DNA of 64,000 nucleotides, taken from positions 1 to 64,000 of the forward strand of contig JAEUPW010000060.1 of assembly GCA_016790045.1 (NCBI GenBank), given 5' to 3'. Source of the stretch: Candidatus Competibacteraceae bacterium. GTDB taxonomy: Bacteria; Pseudomonadota; Gammaproteobacteria; Competibacterales; Competibacteraceae. The position numbers were made by a program, and so were the translations under genes. Position 1 is the stretch's first letter; each line of letters starts with the position of its first letter. This document shows, in pieces, positions 23,488 through 31,637 of the stretch. Below the pieces are notes generated by a model that saw nothing but the letters and a program-made list of their open reading frames with translations, searched no databases and had not been told where the DNA came from.

Positions 23488-25278
23488 GTGACCGCTTATT
23501 CCGCTCCGACCCGCGATATGCAGTTCGTCATCAACGAAGTCGCCGGCTTGGCCGAAGTCGCCGGCTTGCCGGTCTACGCCGAGCAGGACGTCGGCCCGGA
23601 ATTGACCGAAGCCGTTTTGGAAGAGGCCGCCAAGCTCGCTTCCGGCGTGTTGGCGCCACTCAACCATTCCGGCGACGTCCAAGGCGTCAAGCTCGGCCCC
23701 GAGGGCGTGATTCCCGCCGACGGCTTCGCCGCCGCCTATCGAAAATTCATCGAGGGCGGCTGGAACGGGATCGGCTGTCCGGCCGAATACGGCGGCCAGG
23801 GCTTGCCGGAGCTGTTGAACACCGCCACCGAGGAAATGTGGAACTCCGCCAACATGTCCTTCGCGCTGTGCCCGCTGCTGACCTCCGGGGCGATCGAGGC
23901 GATCAGCCACGTTGGCTCCGACCGGCAAAAGGCGACCTTTTTGCCCAAGATGACCAGCGGCGAGTGGACCGGCACCATGAACCTGACCGAATCGCAGGCC
24001 GGTTCCGACCTGTCGGCGGTGCGCGCCCGCGCCGTGCCCGAGGGCGATCATTACCGGATTTTCGGCCAAAAAATCTTCATCACCTGGGGCGAGCACAACA
24101 TGACGGCCAACACCATCCATCTGGTGCTGGCCCGCACCCCGGACGCCCCGGAAGGCGTCAAGGGCATTTCGCTGTTCATCGTGCCCAAGTTTCTGGTCGA
24201 GCCGGACGGCTCCCTCGGCGAGCGCAACGACGTGCACGCCGTCTCGCTCGAACACAAGATGGGCATCCACGCCAGCCCGACTTGCGTGATGGCCTTCGGC
24301 GACCGAGACGGGGCCATCGGCTATCTGGTCGGCGAGGAAAACAAGGGCCTAGCCTACATGTTCATCATGATGAACGAGGCGCGCTTCAAAGTCGGCTTGC
24401 AGGGGCTGGCCATCGGCGAGCGCGCCTATCAGGCCGCCCGAGAGTTCGCCAAGGACCGGGTGCAAGGCCGGCCGGTCGGGGTCAAGAGCGGCGATCGGGT
24501 GACCATCATCCACCATCCGGATGTGCGGCGGATGCTGATGACCATGAAGGCGCTGAACGAAGCGATGCGGTGCTTGGCTTACACGGTCGCCAAGCATCTC
24601 GACCTGGCCCGCCACCACGAGGACGCCGAAACCCGCCGCCGCCATCAGAGCCGGGTCGATTTGCTGATTCCCATCGTGAAAGGCTGGCTGAGCGAAACCG
24701 GCATCGAGGTGGCGTCCTTGGGGGTGCAAATTCACGGCGGCATGGGGTTTATCGAGGAAACCGGCGCGTGCCAGCACCTGCGCGATTCCCGCATCACCAC
24801 GATCTACGAAGGCACCACCGGCATCCAGGCCGCCGATCTGGCCGGGCGCAAGCTGAACACGGATAAAGGCGCGTCGATGCGGGCGCTGCTTGCCGAAATC
24901 GAGGCGACCGCCGGCGAACTCGGCCAAGAGCCGGGCGACGATCTGGCCGCCATCCGCGCCAATCTCCGCGACGCGGCGGCGGCGCTGGCCGAAGCGACCG
25001 ACTGGATGCTGGAAAGCCACGATCCCGAAGACGTCATGGCGGTGTCGGTCGATTACCTGATGCTGGCCGGCTTCGTTTGCGGAGGCTGGCAGATGGCCCG
25101 CGCCGCGCGGATCGCGCAACGCAAATTGAAAGACGGCCAAGACTCGTCTTTTTACGAGGCCAAGCTGGTCACCGCCCGGTTTTACGCCGAACACCTCCTG
25201 CCCAAAGCCCGCAGCCTGTGCGCGTCGATCAAAAATGGTGGCGTTTCGATCATGGCGCTGACCGAAGATCAATTTTAA
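23488..25278 (+). CDS. Acyl-CoA dehydrogenase, long (about 600-residue) type
   Basis: 596 residues from GTG 23488, chosen because AAGGAGA lies five bases before it and the protein then begins MTAYSAPTRDMQFV, the normal start of this family. An upstream GTG at 23461 would add nine residues. It contains the FAD/substrate loop MNLTESQAGSDLSAVRA, ITWGEHNM, the QIHGGMGFIEETG motif and catalytic Glu in IYEGTTGIQA, plus the C-terminal extension that marks the FadE5/DmdC-like group. It catalyses alpha,beta-dehydrogenation of an acyl-CoA with ETF as acceptor. Chain-length specificity cannot be told. Confidence 0.92.
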   Translation: MTAYSAPTRDMQFVINEVAGLAEVAGLPVYAEQDVGPELTEAVLEEAAKLASGVLAPLNHSGDVQGVKLGPEGVIPADGFAAAYRKFIEGGWNGIGCPAEYGGQGLPELLNTATEEMWNSANMSFALCPLLTSGAIEAISHVGSDRQKATFLPKMTSGEWTGTMNLTESQAGSDLSAVRARAVPEGDHYRIFGQKIFITWGEHNMTANTIHLVLARTPDAPEGVKGISLFIVPKFLVEPDGSLGERNDVHAVSLEHKMGIHASPTCVMAFGDRDGAIGYLVGEENKGLAYMFIMMNEARFKVGLQGLAIGERAYQAAREFAKDRVQGRPVGVKSGDRVTIIHHPDVRRMLMTMKALNEAMRCLAYTVAKHLDLARHHEDAETRRRHQSRVDLLIPIVKGWLSETGIEVASLGVQIHGGMGFIEETGACQHLRDSRITTIYEGTTGIQAADLAGRKLNTDKGASMRALLAEIEATAGELGQEPGDDLAAIRANLRDAAAALAEATDWMLESHDPEDVMAVSVDYLMLAGFVCGGWQMARAARIAQRKLKDGQDSSFYEAKLVTARFYAEHLLPKARSLCASIKNGGVSIMALTEDQF

Positions 25279-25298
25279 GGCCATCGAGCGACGCCGGC

Positions 25299-26759
25299 AT
25301 GACCGAACCTGCAACCCGCGAGCCCGAAATCACTCGGGACAATCTGCTCAACCGCACCATGCACAATCTCCGCGAGGCGTGGCGCGACATGGCCGACTGG
25401 GGGGGCGGCCTCATCTCCAGCGCGCCCGGCCCCAACCTGCCCGAAAAGGATGCGGAAGCCTTAAAAGCGCAGATGCGCGACTGTCTGGAAGGGCGCGGGG
25501 GCGAGGTTTCGGCCCGCGCCCGCGCCGCGAATTTGGGCCGGATCTATCTGTCGTTGAGCCCCAAGGGGCGCAAGCGATTTTTGCAAGTGCTCGCCGCCGA
25601 ATTCGACATCAACCGCAAGGCGATGGACAAGGCGATCGAAAAACTGCGGCAAGCCGGTGATGCGCCCGAGGAGCGGGCCAAGGCCGAGCGGGCGCTGTAT
25701 CAGGCGCTGCAACCGCCGCGCCTGCGCCTGCTGGCGCAGCTCAACGCGCTGCCGGAAGGCTTTCACTTTCTGGTGGACTTGCGCGCCGAGCTGCTGGAAT
25801 GGCGCAAGGACGATCCGGCGCTGGCGGCGCTGGAGCGGGATCTGTTGTCGCTGCTGGTCTCGTGGTTCGACGTCGGCTTTCTGGAGCTGCGGCGCATCGC
25901 CTGGGACTCGCCGGCGTCGCTGCTGGAAAAGCTGTTCGTTTACGAGGCCGTCCACCCGATCCGGGATTGGAGCGACCTCAAAAACCGGCTCGGCTCCGAC
26001 CGGCGCTGTTTCGCGTTTTTCCATCCCCGAATGCCCGACGAGCCGCTGATCATCGTGCAAGTCGCCCTGGTCAACGGCATCGCCGACAACGTGCACACCC
26101 TGCTCGACGAAGCCGCTCCGGTGGTCGATCCCCATCAGGCCGACACCGCCATTTTCTACTCGATCTCCAACGCCCACGAAGGCCTGTCCGGCATCAGTTT
26201 CGGCAATTTTCTGATCAAGCGGGTGGTGGACGAGCTGGCCCACGAATTCAAGAACCTCAAGACTTTCGCCACCCTCTCGCCGATCCCCGGTTTCCGCGAT
26301 TGGCTGAACCGCAAGCTCGACCAGCCCGGCCAGGAGATCGAGGCGGAGCTTCTGACCGGATCGGAGCGCAAGGCGCTGGCGGCGGCGGCCGGCACCGGAG
26401 CCGAACCGGCTTCGCTGAAAACCGCGCTCCACCTGCCGGCCTGGGAAAAAAAACCGGAATTGACCAAGGCGCTGAAATCCCCTTTACAGCGCCTGTGCGC
26501 CCGCTATCTGTCCAAGGAAAAACGGCAAGGCCACATCAGCGCCCTCGACCGGGTGGCGCACTTTCACCTTTCCAACGGCGCGCGCATCGAGCGGCTGAAT
26601 TGGCTGGCCGACACCTCCGCCAAAGGTCTGGAGCAATCGGCGGGCCTGATGGTGAACTATCTCTACAAGCTCGACGACATCGAAGCCAACCACGAAGCCT
26701 ATCGCGGCGAGGGCAAGGTGACGACCTCCTCCACCATCCGCTCGCTGCTGAAAGGCTGA
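25299..26759 (+). CDS. Malonyl-CoA decarboxylase
   Basis: 486 residues. An N-terminal helical domain is followed by the GNAT-like catalytic domain with CFAFFHPRMPDEPLIIVQVAL, FYSISNAHEGLSGISFGNFLIK, FATLSPIPGF and HFHLSNGARIERLNW. These carry the Ser and His known to be catalytic in the family. The enzyme converts malonyl-CoA to acetyl-CoA and CO2. It starts 20 bases after the acyl-CoA dehydrogenase, so it probably belongs to the same operon. The ATG at 25299 is the first start consistent with the end of the dehydrogenase. A related substrate such as methylmalonyl-CoA cannot be excluded. Confidence 0.9.
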   Translation: MTEPATREPEITRDNLLNRTMHNLREAWRDMADWGGGLISSAPGPNLPEKDAEALKAQMRDCLEGRGGEVSARARAANLGRIYLSLSPKGRKRFLQVLAAEFDINRKAMDKAIEKLRQAGDAPEERAKAERALYQALQPPRLRLLAQLNALPEGFHFLVDLRAELLEWRKDDPALAALERDLLSLLVSWFDVGFLELRRIAWDSPASLLEKLFVYEAVHPIRDWSDLKNRLGSDRRCFAFFHPRMPDEPLIIVQVALVNGIADNVHTLLDEAAPVVDPHQADTAIFYSISNAHEGLSGISFGNFLIKRVVDELAHEFKNLKTFATLSPIPGFRDWLNRKLDQPGQEIEAELLTGSERKALAAAAGTGAEPASLKTALHLPAWEKKPELTKALKSPLQRLCARYLSKEKRQGHISALDRVAHFHLSNGARIERLNWLADTSAKGLEQSAGLMVNYLYKLDDIEANHEAYRGEGKVTTSSTIRSLLKG

Positions 26760-26786
26760 AACGGTGCGCGGCTTGGCCCGCTCCCT

Positions 26787-26954
26787 CGCCGTTTCGGCAA
26801 TCAGTTGCGCTCGGGCGTGGCCGGTCGTCACCGGGTTCGCCCCCGCCGGCGATGCCGCAAACCAGCCGAACGCGATCCAGGCGATCAAAGCGAAGCCGAA
26901 CCCCGGCCCGCGAACCTCGGGCGGCGACGATCGGAGTCGGCGGTTGAAATGCAT
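26787..26954 (-). pseudogene. Possible 5' remnant of a DsbD-like thiol:disulfide interchange gene
   Basis: Leftward frame from ATG 26954: a basic start, a hydrophobic stretch (GFALIAWIAFGWFAAS), a likely signal-peptidase site (SPAGA) and then NPVTTGHARAQLIAETA. That last segment resembles the first mature residues of DsbD/ScsB-family proteins. After it the frame enters the end of the decarboxylase gene and no further similarity follows. I read it as the truncated start of a lost gene. The identification rests on about 17 residues and is tentative. The rest of the gap 26760-27034 holds nothing I can support. Confidence 0.3.
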
Positions 26955-27034
26955 GATGGATCGAAAGCGTGATGGCTGTTTTGCCGGAGAAGACCCGTTG
27001 ACCCTTTGGAGCGCCGGCCCGCTCGCGGGTTCGC

Positions 27035-30000
27035 TCAATCCGGTTTTAACGCGCCGCGCGCACCCGTCGCAACGCCGGCCGCCCCGGAGGCTTCGGGCGG
27101 CGAATGGCGATTCAACTGCGCCGTCAACCGCCGCTGCACGGCGTTGACCGGCCGGGTGAAGCCCGCCAGCCGATCGTACAGCACCGGCGTCAAAAACAGC
27201 GTCAGCACGGTCGAGAGCAGCAGGCCGCCGATCACCACCACGCCGATGGCGATCCGGCTTTCGGCCCCCGCGCCGACCGCCAGCGCCAGCGGCAACGCGC
27301 CCAACACGGTGGAAAGCACCGTCATCAGGATCGGCCGCAGCCGCTGGCTGGACCCGGCCAGCACCGCCTCGCGCACGCTCGAGCCCTCCGCCCGCAACTG
27401 GTTGGCAAACTCGACGATCAAAATCCCGTTTTTGGCCATCAGCCCGATCAGCAGCACGCAGCCGATCTGGCTGTAGATGTTGAGCGACTGGCCGGTGAAG
27501 CGCAGCGCCAGCAGCGCGCCGGTCACCCCGACCGGCACGGTCAACAGGATGATGAGCGGGTGGACGAAACTTTCAAACTGCGCCGCCAGCACCAGAAACA
27601 CGATCAACAGGGCGAAACCGAACGTGAAATACAGGCTGCCCGAGGTCTCCAAAAACAGTTCGCCCGCCCCGGAAAACGAGGTGCGCGCCTCGACCGGCAA
27701 CGTTTCGGCGGCGATGCGCCGAAAGTCGGCGATGGCCCGGCCCAGATCGTAATCGCCCACCAGCGTCGCTTCGACGGTGACGGATGGCAGGCGGTCGAAG
27801 CGGCGCAGCGCCAGCGCCGATGACTCTTCGCGCAAATCGACGACCGCGCTCAGCGCCACGGGTTCGCCGCTCTTGTCGGCGCGCACGAAAATGCCGTTGA
27901 GATCTTGCGGCTGCCGCCGGTCGGCGGCTTGCGCCTGCACCACGACCGCGTATTCCCGGCCCCGGTCGATATAGGTGGTCACTTCGCGCGAGGCCAGCAG
28001 CGTCTGCAAGGTGGCGGCGATCCGCTCGACCGGAATCCCCAGTTCCTCGGCCATGGCGCGGTGGATCTCGACCCGCAGGGTGGGCTGGCTGGCTTCGTGA
28101 TCGCTGTCGATGGCGGTCAGGCCGGGATTTTCCCTGGCGCGGGCCTGAATCGCCTCACTCCAGGCCACCACCGTGGCGTAATCCGGCCCGCCGATCACGA
28201 ATTGCACCGTCTGCGAACTCGCGCCCCGGCCCAGGCTGGAGCGGCCGCTGGGGATGGCGCGCAGATCGGGGATCTCGGCCAGCAAGCGCCTCGTTTCGCC
28301 GACGATCGCCTGCTGGCCGCGCGCGCGCTGCCCCCAATCGCTCAGCCCGACCACCACGAACGCCTGATTGCGGCTGCCGCCCCGCCCGGAAACGGCCAGC
28401 ACCCGCTGGGCTTCGCCATGGTCCAGCAACGGTTGTAGCGCCCGCTCGATTTTGCGCACCCCGGCGTCGGTGAAGGCCAGCGTGGCCCCTTCCGGGGCGC
28501 GGGCGGAGATGAAGAACACGCCCCGATCTTCGGCGGGCACCAGCTCTTGCGGCAAGCCGCGATACAGCGCCAGCGCCGCGCCGGCCAACAAAGCGGCGAC
28601 CGCCAGGATCGCCCACGGCATGGCCAGCGCGCCGGCCAGGGCGGCCCGATAGCCGCGCTCCAGCGCCGCGAAACCGCGCTCCGCCAACCGCATCAAAGCG
28701 TTGGGCGGACCGGCCCGCCCCAGCAATTGCGAGCACATCATCGGCGTCAGCGACAGCGCGACCACGGTGGAAATCGTCACCGCCGCCGCCAGCACCAGCC
28801 CGAACTCCCGAAACAGCTTGCCGATTTCGCCGCCGAGCATGGACAGCGGCACATAGACCGCGATCAGCACCGCGCTGCTGGCGAGCACCGCGAAGGTGAC
28901 TTGCCGGGAACCGCGCCAGGCGGCGACCAGCGGCGGCTCGCCGCGATCGATCCGCCGCTGCACGTTTTCCAGGACCACGATGGCGTCGTCCACCACCAGC
29001 CCGATCGACAAAATCAGCGCCAGCAGCGTCAGCAGGTTGATCGAAAACCCCAAAGCCGCCAGCAGCATGAACGAGCCGACCACCGAAACCGGGATGGCGA
29101 CCGCCGGGATCAGGGTCGCCCGCAGGGAATAGAGAAAAGCGAAGATGACCAGCACCACCACCCCGACCGCGACCAGCAGCGTCAGCACCACCTCGTCGAT
29201 GCTCGCTCGAATGAACAGCGCGTCGTCGGTGGCGACCGCCATTTGCACGCTCTCCGGCAACTGCGGGCGCAACCGCTCCAGTTCGGCCCGCACCCCCGCC
29301 GACACCGCCAGGGTGTTGGCCCTGGATTGGCGCAGCACGCCGAGCGTCACCGAATTCTGGCCGTTGGCGCGCACCAGCGAGCTGTCGTCGCGCGCGCCGG
29401 CTTCCACCTGGGCCAGCTCGAACAGCCGGATCGGATAGCCGTCGCGCTGCCCGATGGCGAGGTTGCGGAAGTCCTCGACCGTCTTGAGCCGGCTGTCGGT
29501 GCGCACCACCAACTGCCGGTTGCTGGATTCCAGCGTGCCGGAGGGCAGTTCGACGTTGGCTTGCCGCAGCGCGGTTTCGACCTCGGCGACCGTCAAGCCG
29601 CGCGCCGCCAGCGCCTCGTTGTCCAGCCAGACCCGGATGGCGTAACGGCGCGCGCCGCTGATCGCGACCTCGCCGACGCCGGCGACGGTGGTCAGCCGAT
29701 CCACCACCGCCCGCTCGGCCAGATCGGTCAGGTCTTCGGGGGACAGGCGGTCGCTGGTCAGGGAAATCCGCAACACCGGCTGGCTGTCGCTGTCGGCCTT
29801 GACCACGCGCGGCTCGTCGGCCTCGTCCGGCAGCCGGTTGACCACCGACCCGACGGCATCGCGCACGTCGGCGGCGGCGGCGTCGATGTCGCGGTCGGCG
29901 GTGAAGGTGATCCGGGTCTGGCCGCCGCCTTCGCGCGAGGTGGACTCGATCCGCCGCACGCCGTCGATCCGGGCCACCGCGCCTTCGATCACCTCGGTGA

Positions 30001-30187
30001 TTTCGGTGTCGACGATGGCGGCGGAGGCTCCGGTGTAGCCGGTGCTGACCGTCACCACCGAGGCGTCGATATCCGGCAGCTCGCGCACCGGCAGGCCGCG
30101 CAAGGCCATCGCGCCGCCGACCACGATCAGCAGGCTGACCACCAGCGCGAACACCGGCCGCTCGATGAACAGATCGGACAAAAACAC
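27035..30187 (-). CDS. RND-family efflux transporter permease (AcrB/HAE1-like)
   Basis: 1050 residues with the RND plan: TM1 at the N-terminus (PVFALVVSLLIVVGG), two large periplasmic loops, and TM4 with GLVVDDAIVVLENVQR carrying the paired proton-relay aspartates. The second half has the TM10 motif GLMAKNGILIVEFANQL. It forms the trimeric inner-membrane pump of a tripartite efflux system. The start is GTG, 19 bases after the adaptor gene. No outer-membrane TolC-type gene is adjacent, so a channel elsewhere must be used. The substrate is unknown. Confidence 0.94.
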   Translation of the reverse strand: MFLSDLFIERPVFALVVSLLIVVGGAMALRGLPVRELPDIDASVVTVSTGYTGASAAIVDTEITEVIEGAVARIDGVRRIESTSREGGGQTRITFTADRDIDAAAADVRDAVGSVVNRLPDEADEPRVVKADSDSQPVLRISLTSDRLSPEDLTDLAERAVVDRLTTVAGVGEVAISGARRYAIRVWLDNEALAARGLTVAEVETALRQANVELPSGTLESSNRQLVVRTDSRLKTVEDFRNLAIGQRDGYPIRLFELAQVEAGARDDSSLVRANGQNSVTLGVLRQSRANTLAVSAGVRAELERLRPQLPESVQMAVATDDALFIRASIDEVVLTLLVAVGVVVLVIFAFLYSLRATLIPAVAIPVSVVGSFMLLAALGFSINLLTLLALILSIGLVVDDAIVVLENVQRRIDRGEPPLVAAWRGSRQVTFAVLASSAVLIAVYVPLSMLGGEIGKLFREFGLVLAAAVTISTVVALSLTPMMCSQLLGRAGPPNALMRLAERGFAALERGYRAALAGALAMPWAILAVAALLAGAALALYRGLPQELVPAEDRGVFFISARAPEGATLAFTDAGVRKIERALQPLLDHGEAQRVLAVSGRGGSRNQAFVVVGLSDWGQRARGQQAIVGETRRLLAEIPDLRAIPSGRSSLGRGASSQTVQFVIGGPDYATVVAWSEAIQARARENPGLTAIDSDHEASQPTLRVEIHRAMAEELGIPVERIAATLQTLLASREVTTYIDRGREYAVVVQAQAADRRQPQDLNGIFVRADKSGEPVALSAVVDLREESSALALRRFDRLPSVTVEATLVGDYDLGRAIADFRRIAAETLPVEARTSFSGAGELFLETSGSLYFTFGFALLIVFLVLAAQFESFVHPLIILLTVPVGVTGALLALRFTGQSLNIYSQIGCVLLIGLMAKNGILIVEFANQLRAEGSSVREAVLAGSSQRLRPILMTVLSTVLGALPLALAVGAGAESRIAIGVVVIGGLLLSTVLTLFLTPVLYDRLAGFTRPVNAVQRRLTAQLNRHSPPEASGAAGVATGARGALKPD

Positions 30188-30206
30188 GCGCCCGGCCCCG
30201 CAAGCG

Positions 30207-31316
30207 TCAGGAGGCTTGCCGGCGGGCGCCGTCGCCCGGAACCGCCGCCGGCGGATTTTGCGCCGCGGCCCGAACCGGCGCTTTATCGCGCAGGGACTGC
30301 TGGCCCTTGACCACCACCTCGACGTCGGCCGCCAGCCCGGCCAGCACCTCCACCGCCGCGTCGCGGCGCTGGCCGACCGTGATCGGCGTCCGCACCGCCG
30401 CGCCTTCCGCCACCACGTAGACGTAGCTTTCGGCGCCTTCCCGAATCACCGCCTCCTCCGGAACCAGCACGGCGTCGCGGCGCTCCGAGACCACCAGCGA
30501 AACGGCCATGAACAGTCCCTGCGGGAGCAGCGCGTCGGGGTTGGGCAGTTCGGCCCGCACCCGGAACGCGCGCGCGGCCGGCTCGATCCGGGTGTCCACC
30601 GCGCGCACCGCGCCGTCGAAACGCCGCCCCGGAAACGCGACGCTCGCGGCGCTGACGGCCTGGCCGACCTTGACCGCGCTGAAGTGGCGTTCGGGAATCT
30701 TGAACTCCAGTTCGATCGTGCCGAGATCGTCGAGGGTGGTGAGCGCGGTGCTGGCGTCGACGTACGCCCCGAGATTGACCTCGCGCAGCCCCACCACCCC
30801 GCCGAACGGCGCGCGGACGACGCGCTTGTCGCGCTGGCTGCGAACCGCTTCCAGGCGGGCCTCGGCCATGCCGAGCTTGCCGCGCACCTCGTCCAGATCG
30901 GCCTCGGACACTAGCTTGCGAGCCCGCAAGGCTTCGGCGCGCGCCATCTGGGCGCGCAGGTTGGCCAACTCGCTCTCGGCCTCCCGCACCCCGGCCCGCT
31001 CGCCGGCGCTGTCGAGCTCCACCAGCACCGCGCCGGCTCGCACCCGCTGTCCGGCCTCAAAACTGATCCGGGTGACGAGACCCGAGGTCGGCGGCACGAT
31101 CTTGACCGATTGGGCGGCGCGGGTGGTCCCGACCGCCGTGACGGTTTCTCGCACCTCGCCGCGCCGGCTGACGGCGGTTTCGACCACCGTGGCGGCGCTG
31201 CGGGGCGGCGTCTGGGCTTCGGTGGCGGCCGACTTGGCGCGCTGGGTCCAATACCAGCCGCCGGCCGCGGCGGCGGCCAGCAAAGCGGCGATCCCGAATT
31301 GAGAGGCTGCGCGCAT
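30207..31316 (-). CDS. RND efflux periplasmic adaptor (membrane fusion protein)
   Basis: 369 residues from ATG 31316. An N-terminal membrane anchor or uncleaved signal (IAALLAAAAAGGWYW) leads into a barrel-sandwich lipoyl half (VKIVPPTSGLVTRISFEAGQ), a helical hairpin, the second lipoyl half (RVVRAPFGGVVGLREVNLG), and beta-barrel and membrane-proximal domains. It bridges the RND pump encoded next to the outer-membrane channel. It is the first gene of the pair, and the pump follows after 19 bases. Confidence 0.93.
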   Translation of the reverse strand: MRAASQFGIAALLAAAAAGGWYWTQRAKSAATEAQTPPRSAATVVETAVSRRGEVRETVTAVGTTRAAQSVKIVPPTSGLVTRISFEAGQRVRAGAVLVELDSAGERAGVREAESELANLRAQMARAEALRARKLVSEADLDEVRGKLGMAEARLEAVRSQRDKRVVRAPFGGVVGLREVNLGAYVDASTALTTLDDLGTIELEFKIPERHFSAVKVGQAVSAASVAFPGRRFDGAVRAVDTRIEPAARAFRVRAELPNPDALLPQGLFMAVSLVVSERRDAVLVPEEAVIREGAESYVYVVAEGAAVRTPITVGQRRDAAVEVLAGLAADVEVVVKGQQSLRDKAPVRAAAQNPPAAVPGDGARRQAS

Positions 31317-31637
31317 GTCAGGCTCGACCCAAAAGGACGTTAGCGGGCGCTGTAAAAACGATGTCGATCTCCCGGAGACCGTCGCCAGCGAGCGAGGTTG
31401 GCGGCTGGCGACAACGGGCGACCCGGCTCGCGACGCCGCCCGGCGGGCGCTGCAAAACCGGCGGTTTGAGCCGGCGCCCGAGCGCGCCGCTCCAGGCGCG
31501 GCGGCGAGATGCTGACTATACTCCATGATGGGCGGTCGGCGATAAAGCCGGAAACCGCCGGTGCGTTCGGCGCTCGACCGCCAAGGTTGCCGAACGGGGT
31601 TTCAGCCCTGCCTGACTCGCGCTCTGGGGTGACCGCC
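31317..31637. other. Divergent gap between adaptor and lipase genes
   Basis: 321 bases with no supportable gene. TATACT (31517-31522) is a possible rightward -10 and reads TATAGT leftward, but neither direction has a good -35. A GGGGTGA Shine-Dalgarno for the lipase lies at 31626-31632. Confidence 0.4.

Noticed and set aside
26764..27147. Rightward 127-codon frame between the decarboxylase and RND genes
   Set aside because: No motif, Pro/Arg-rich composition, and it runs into the end of the RND gene on the other strand.
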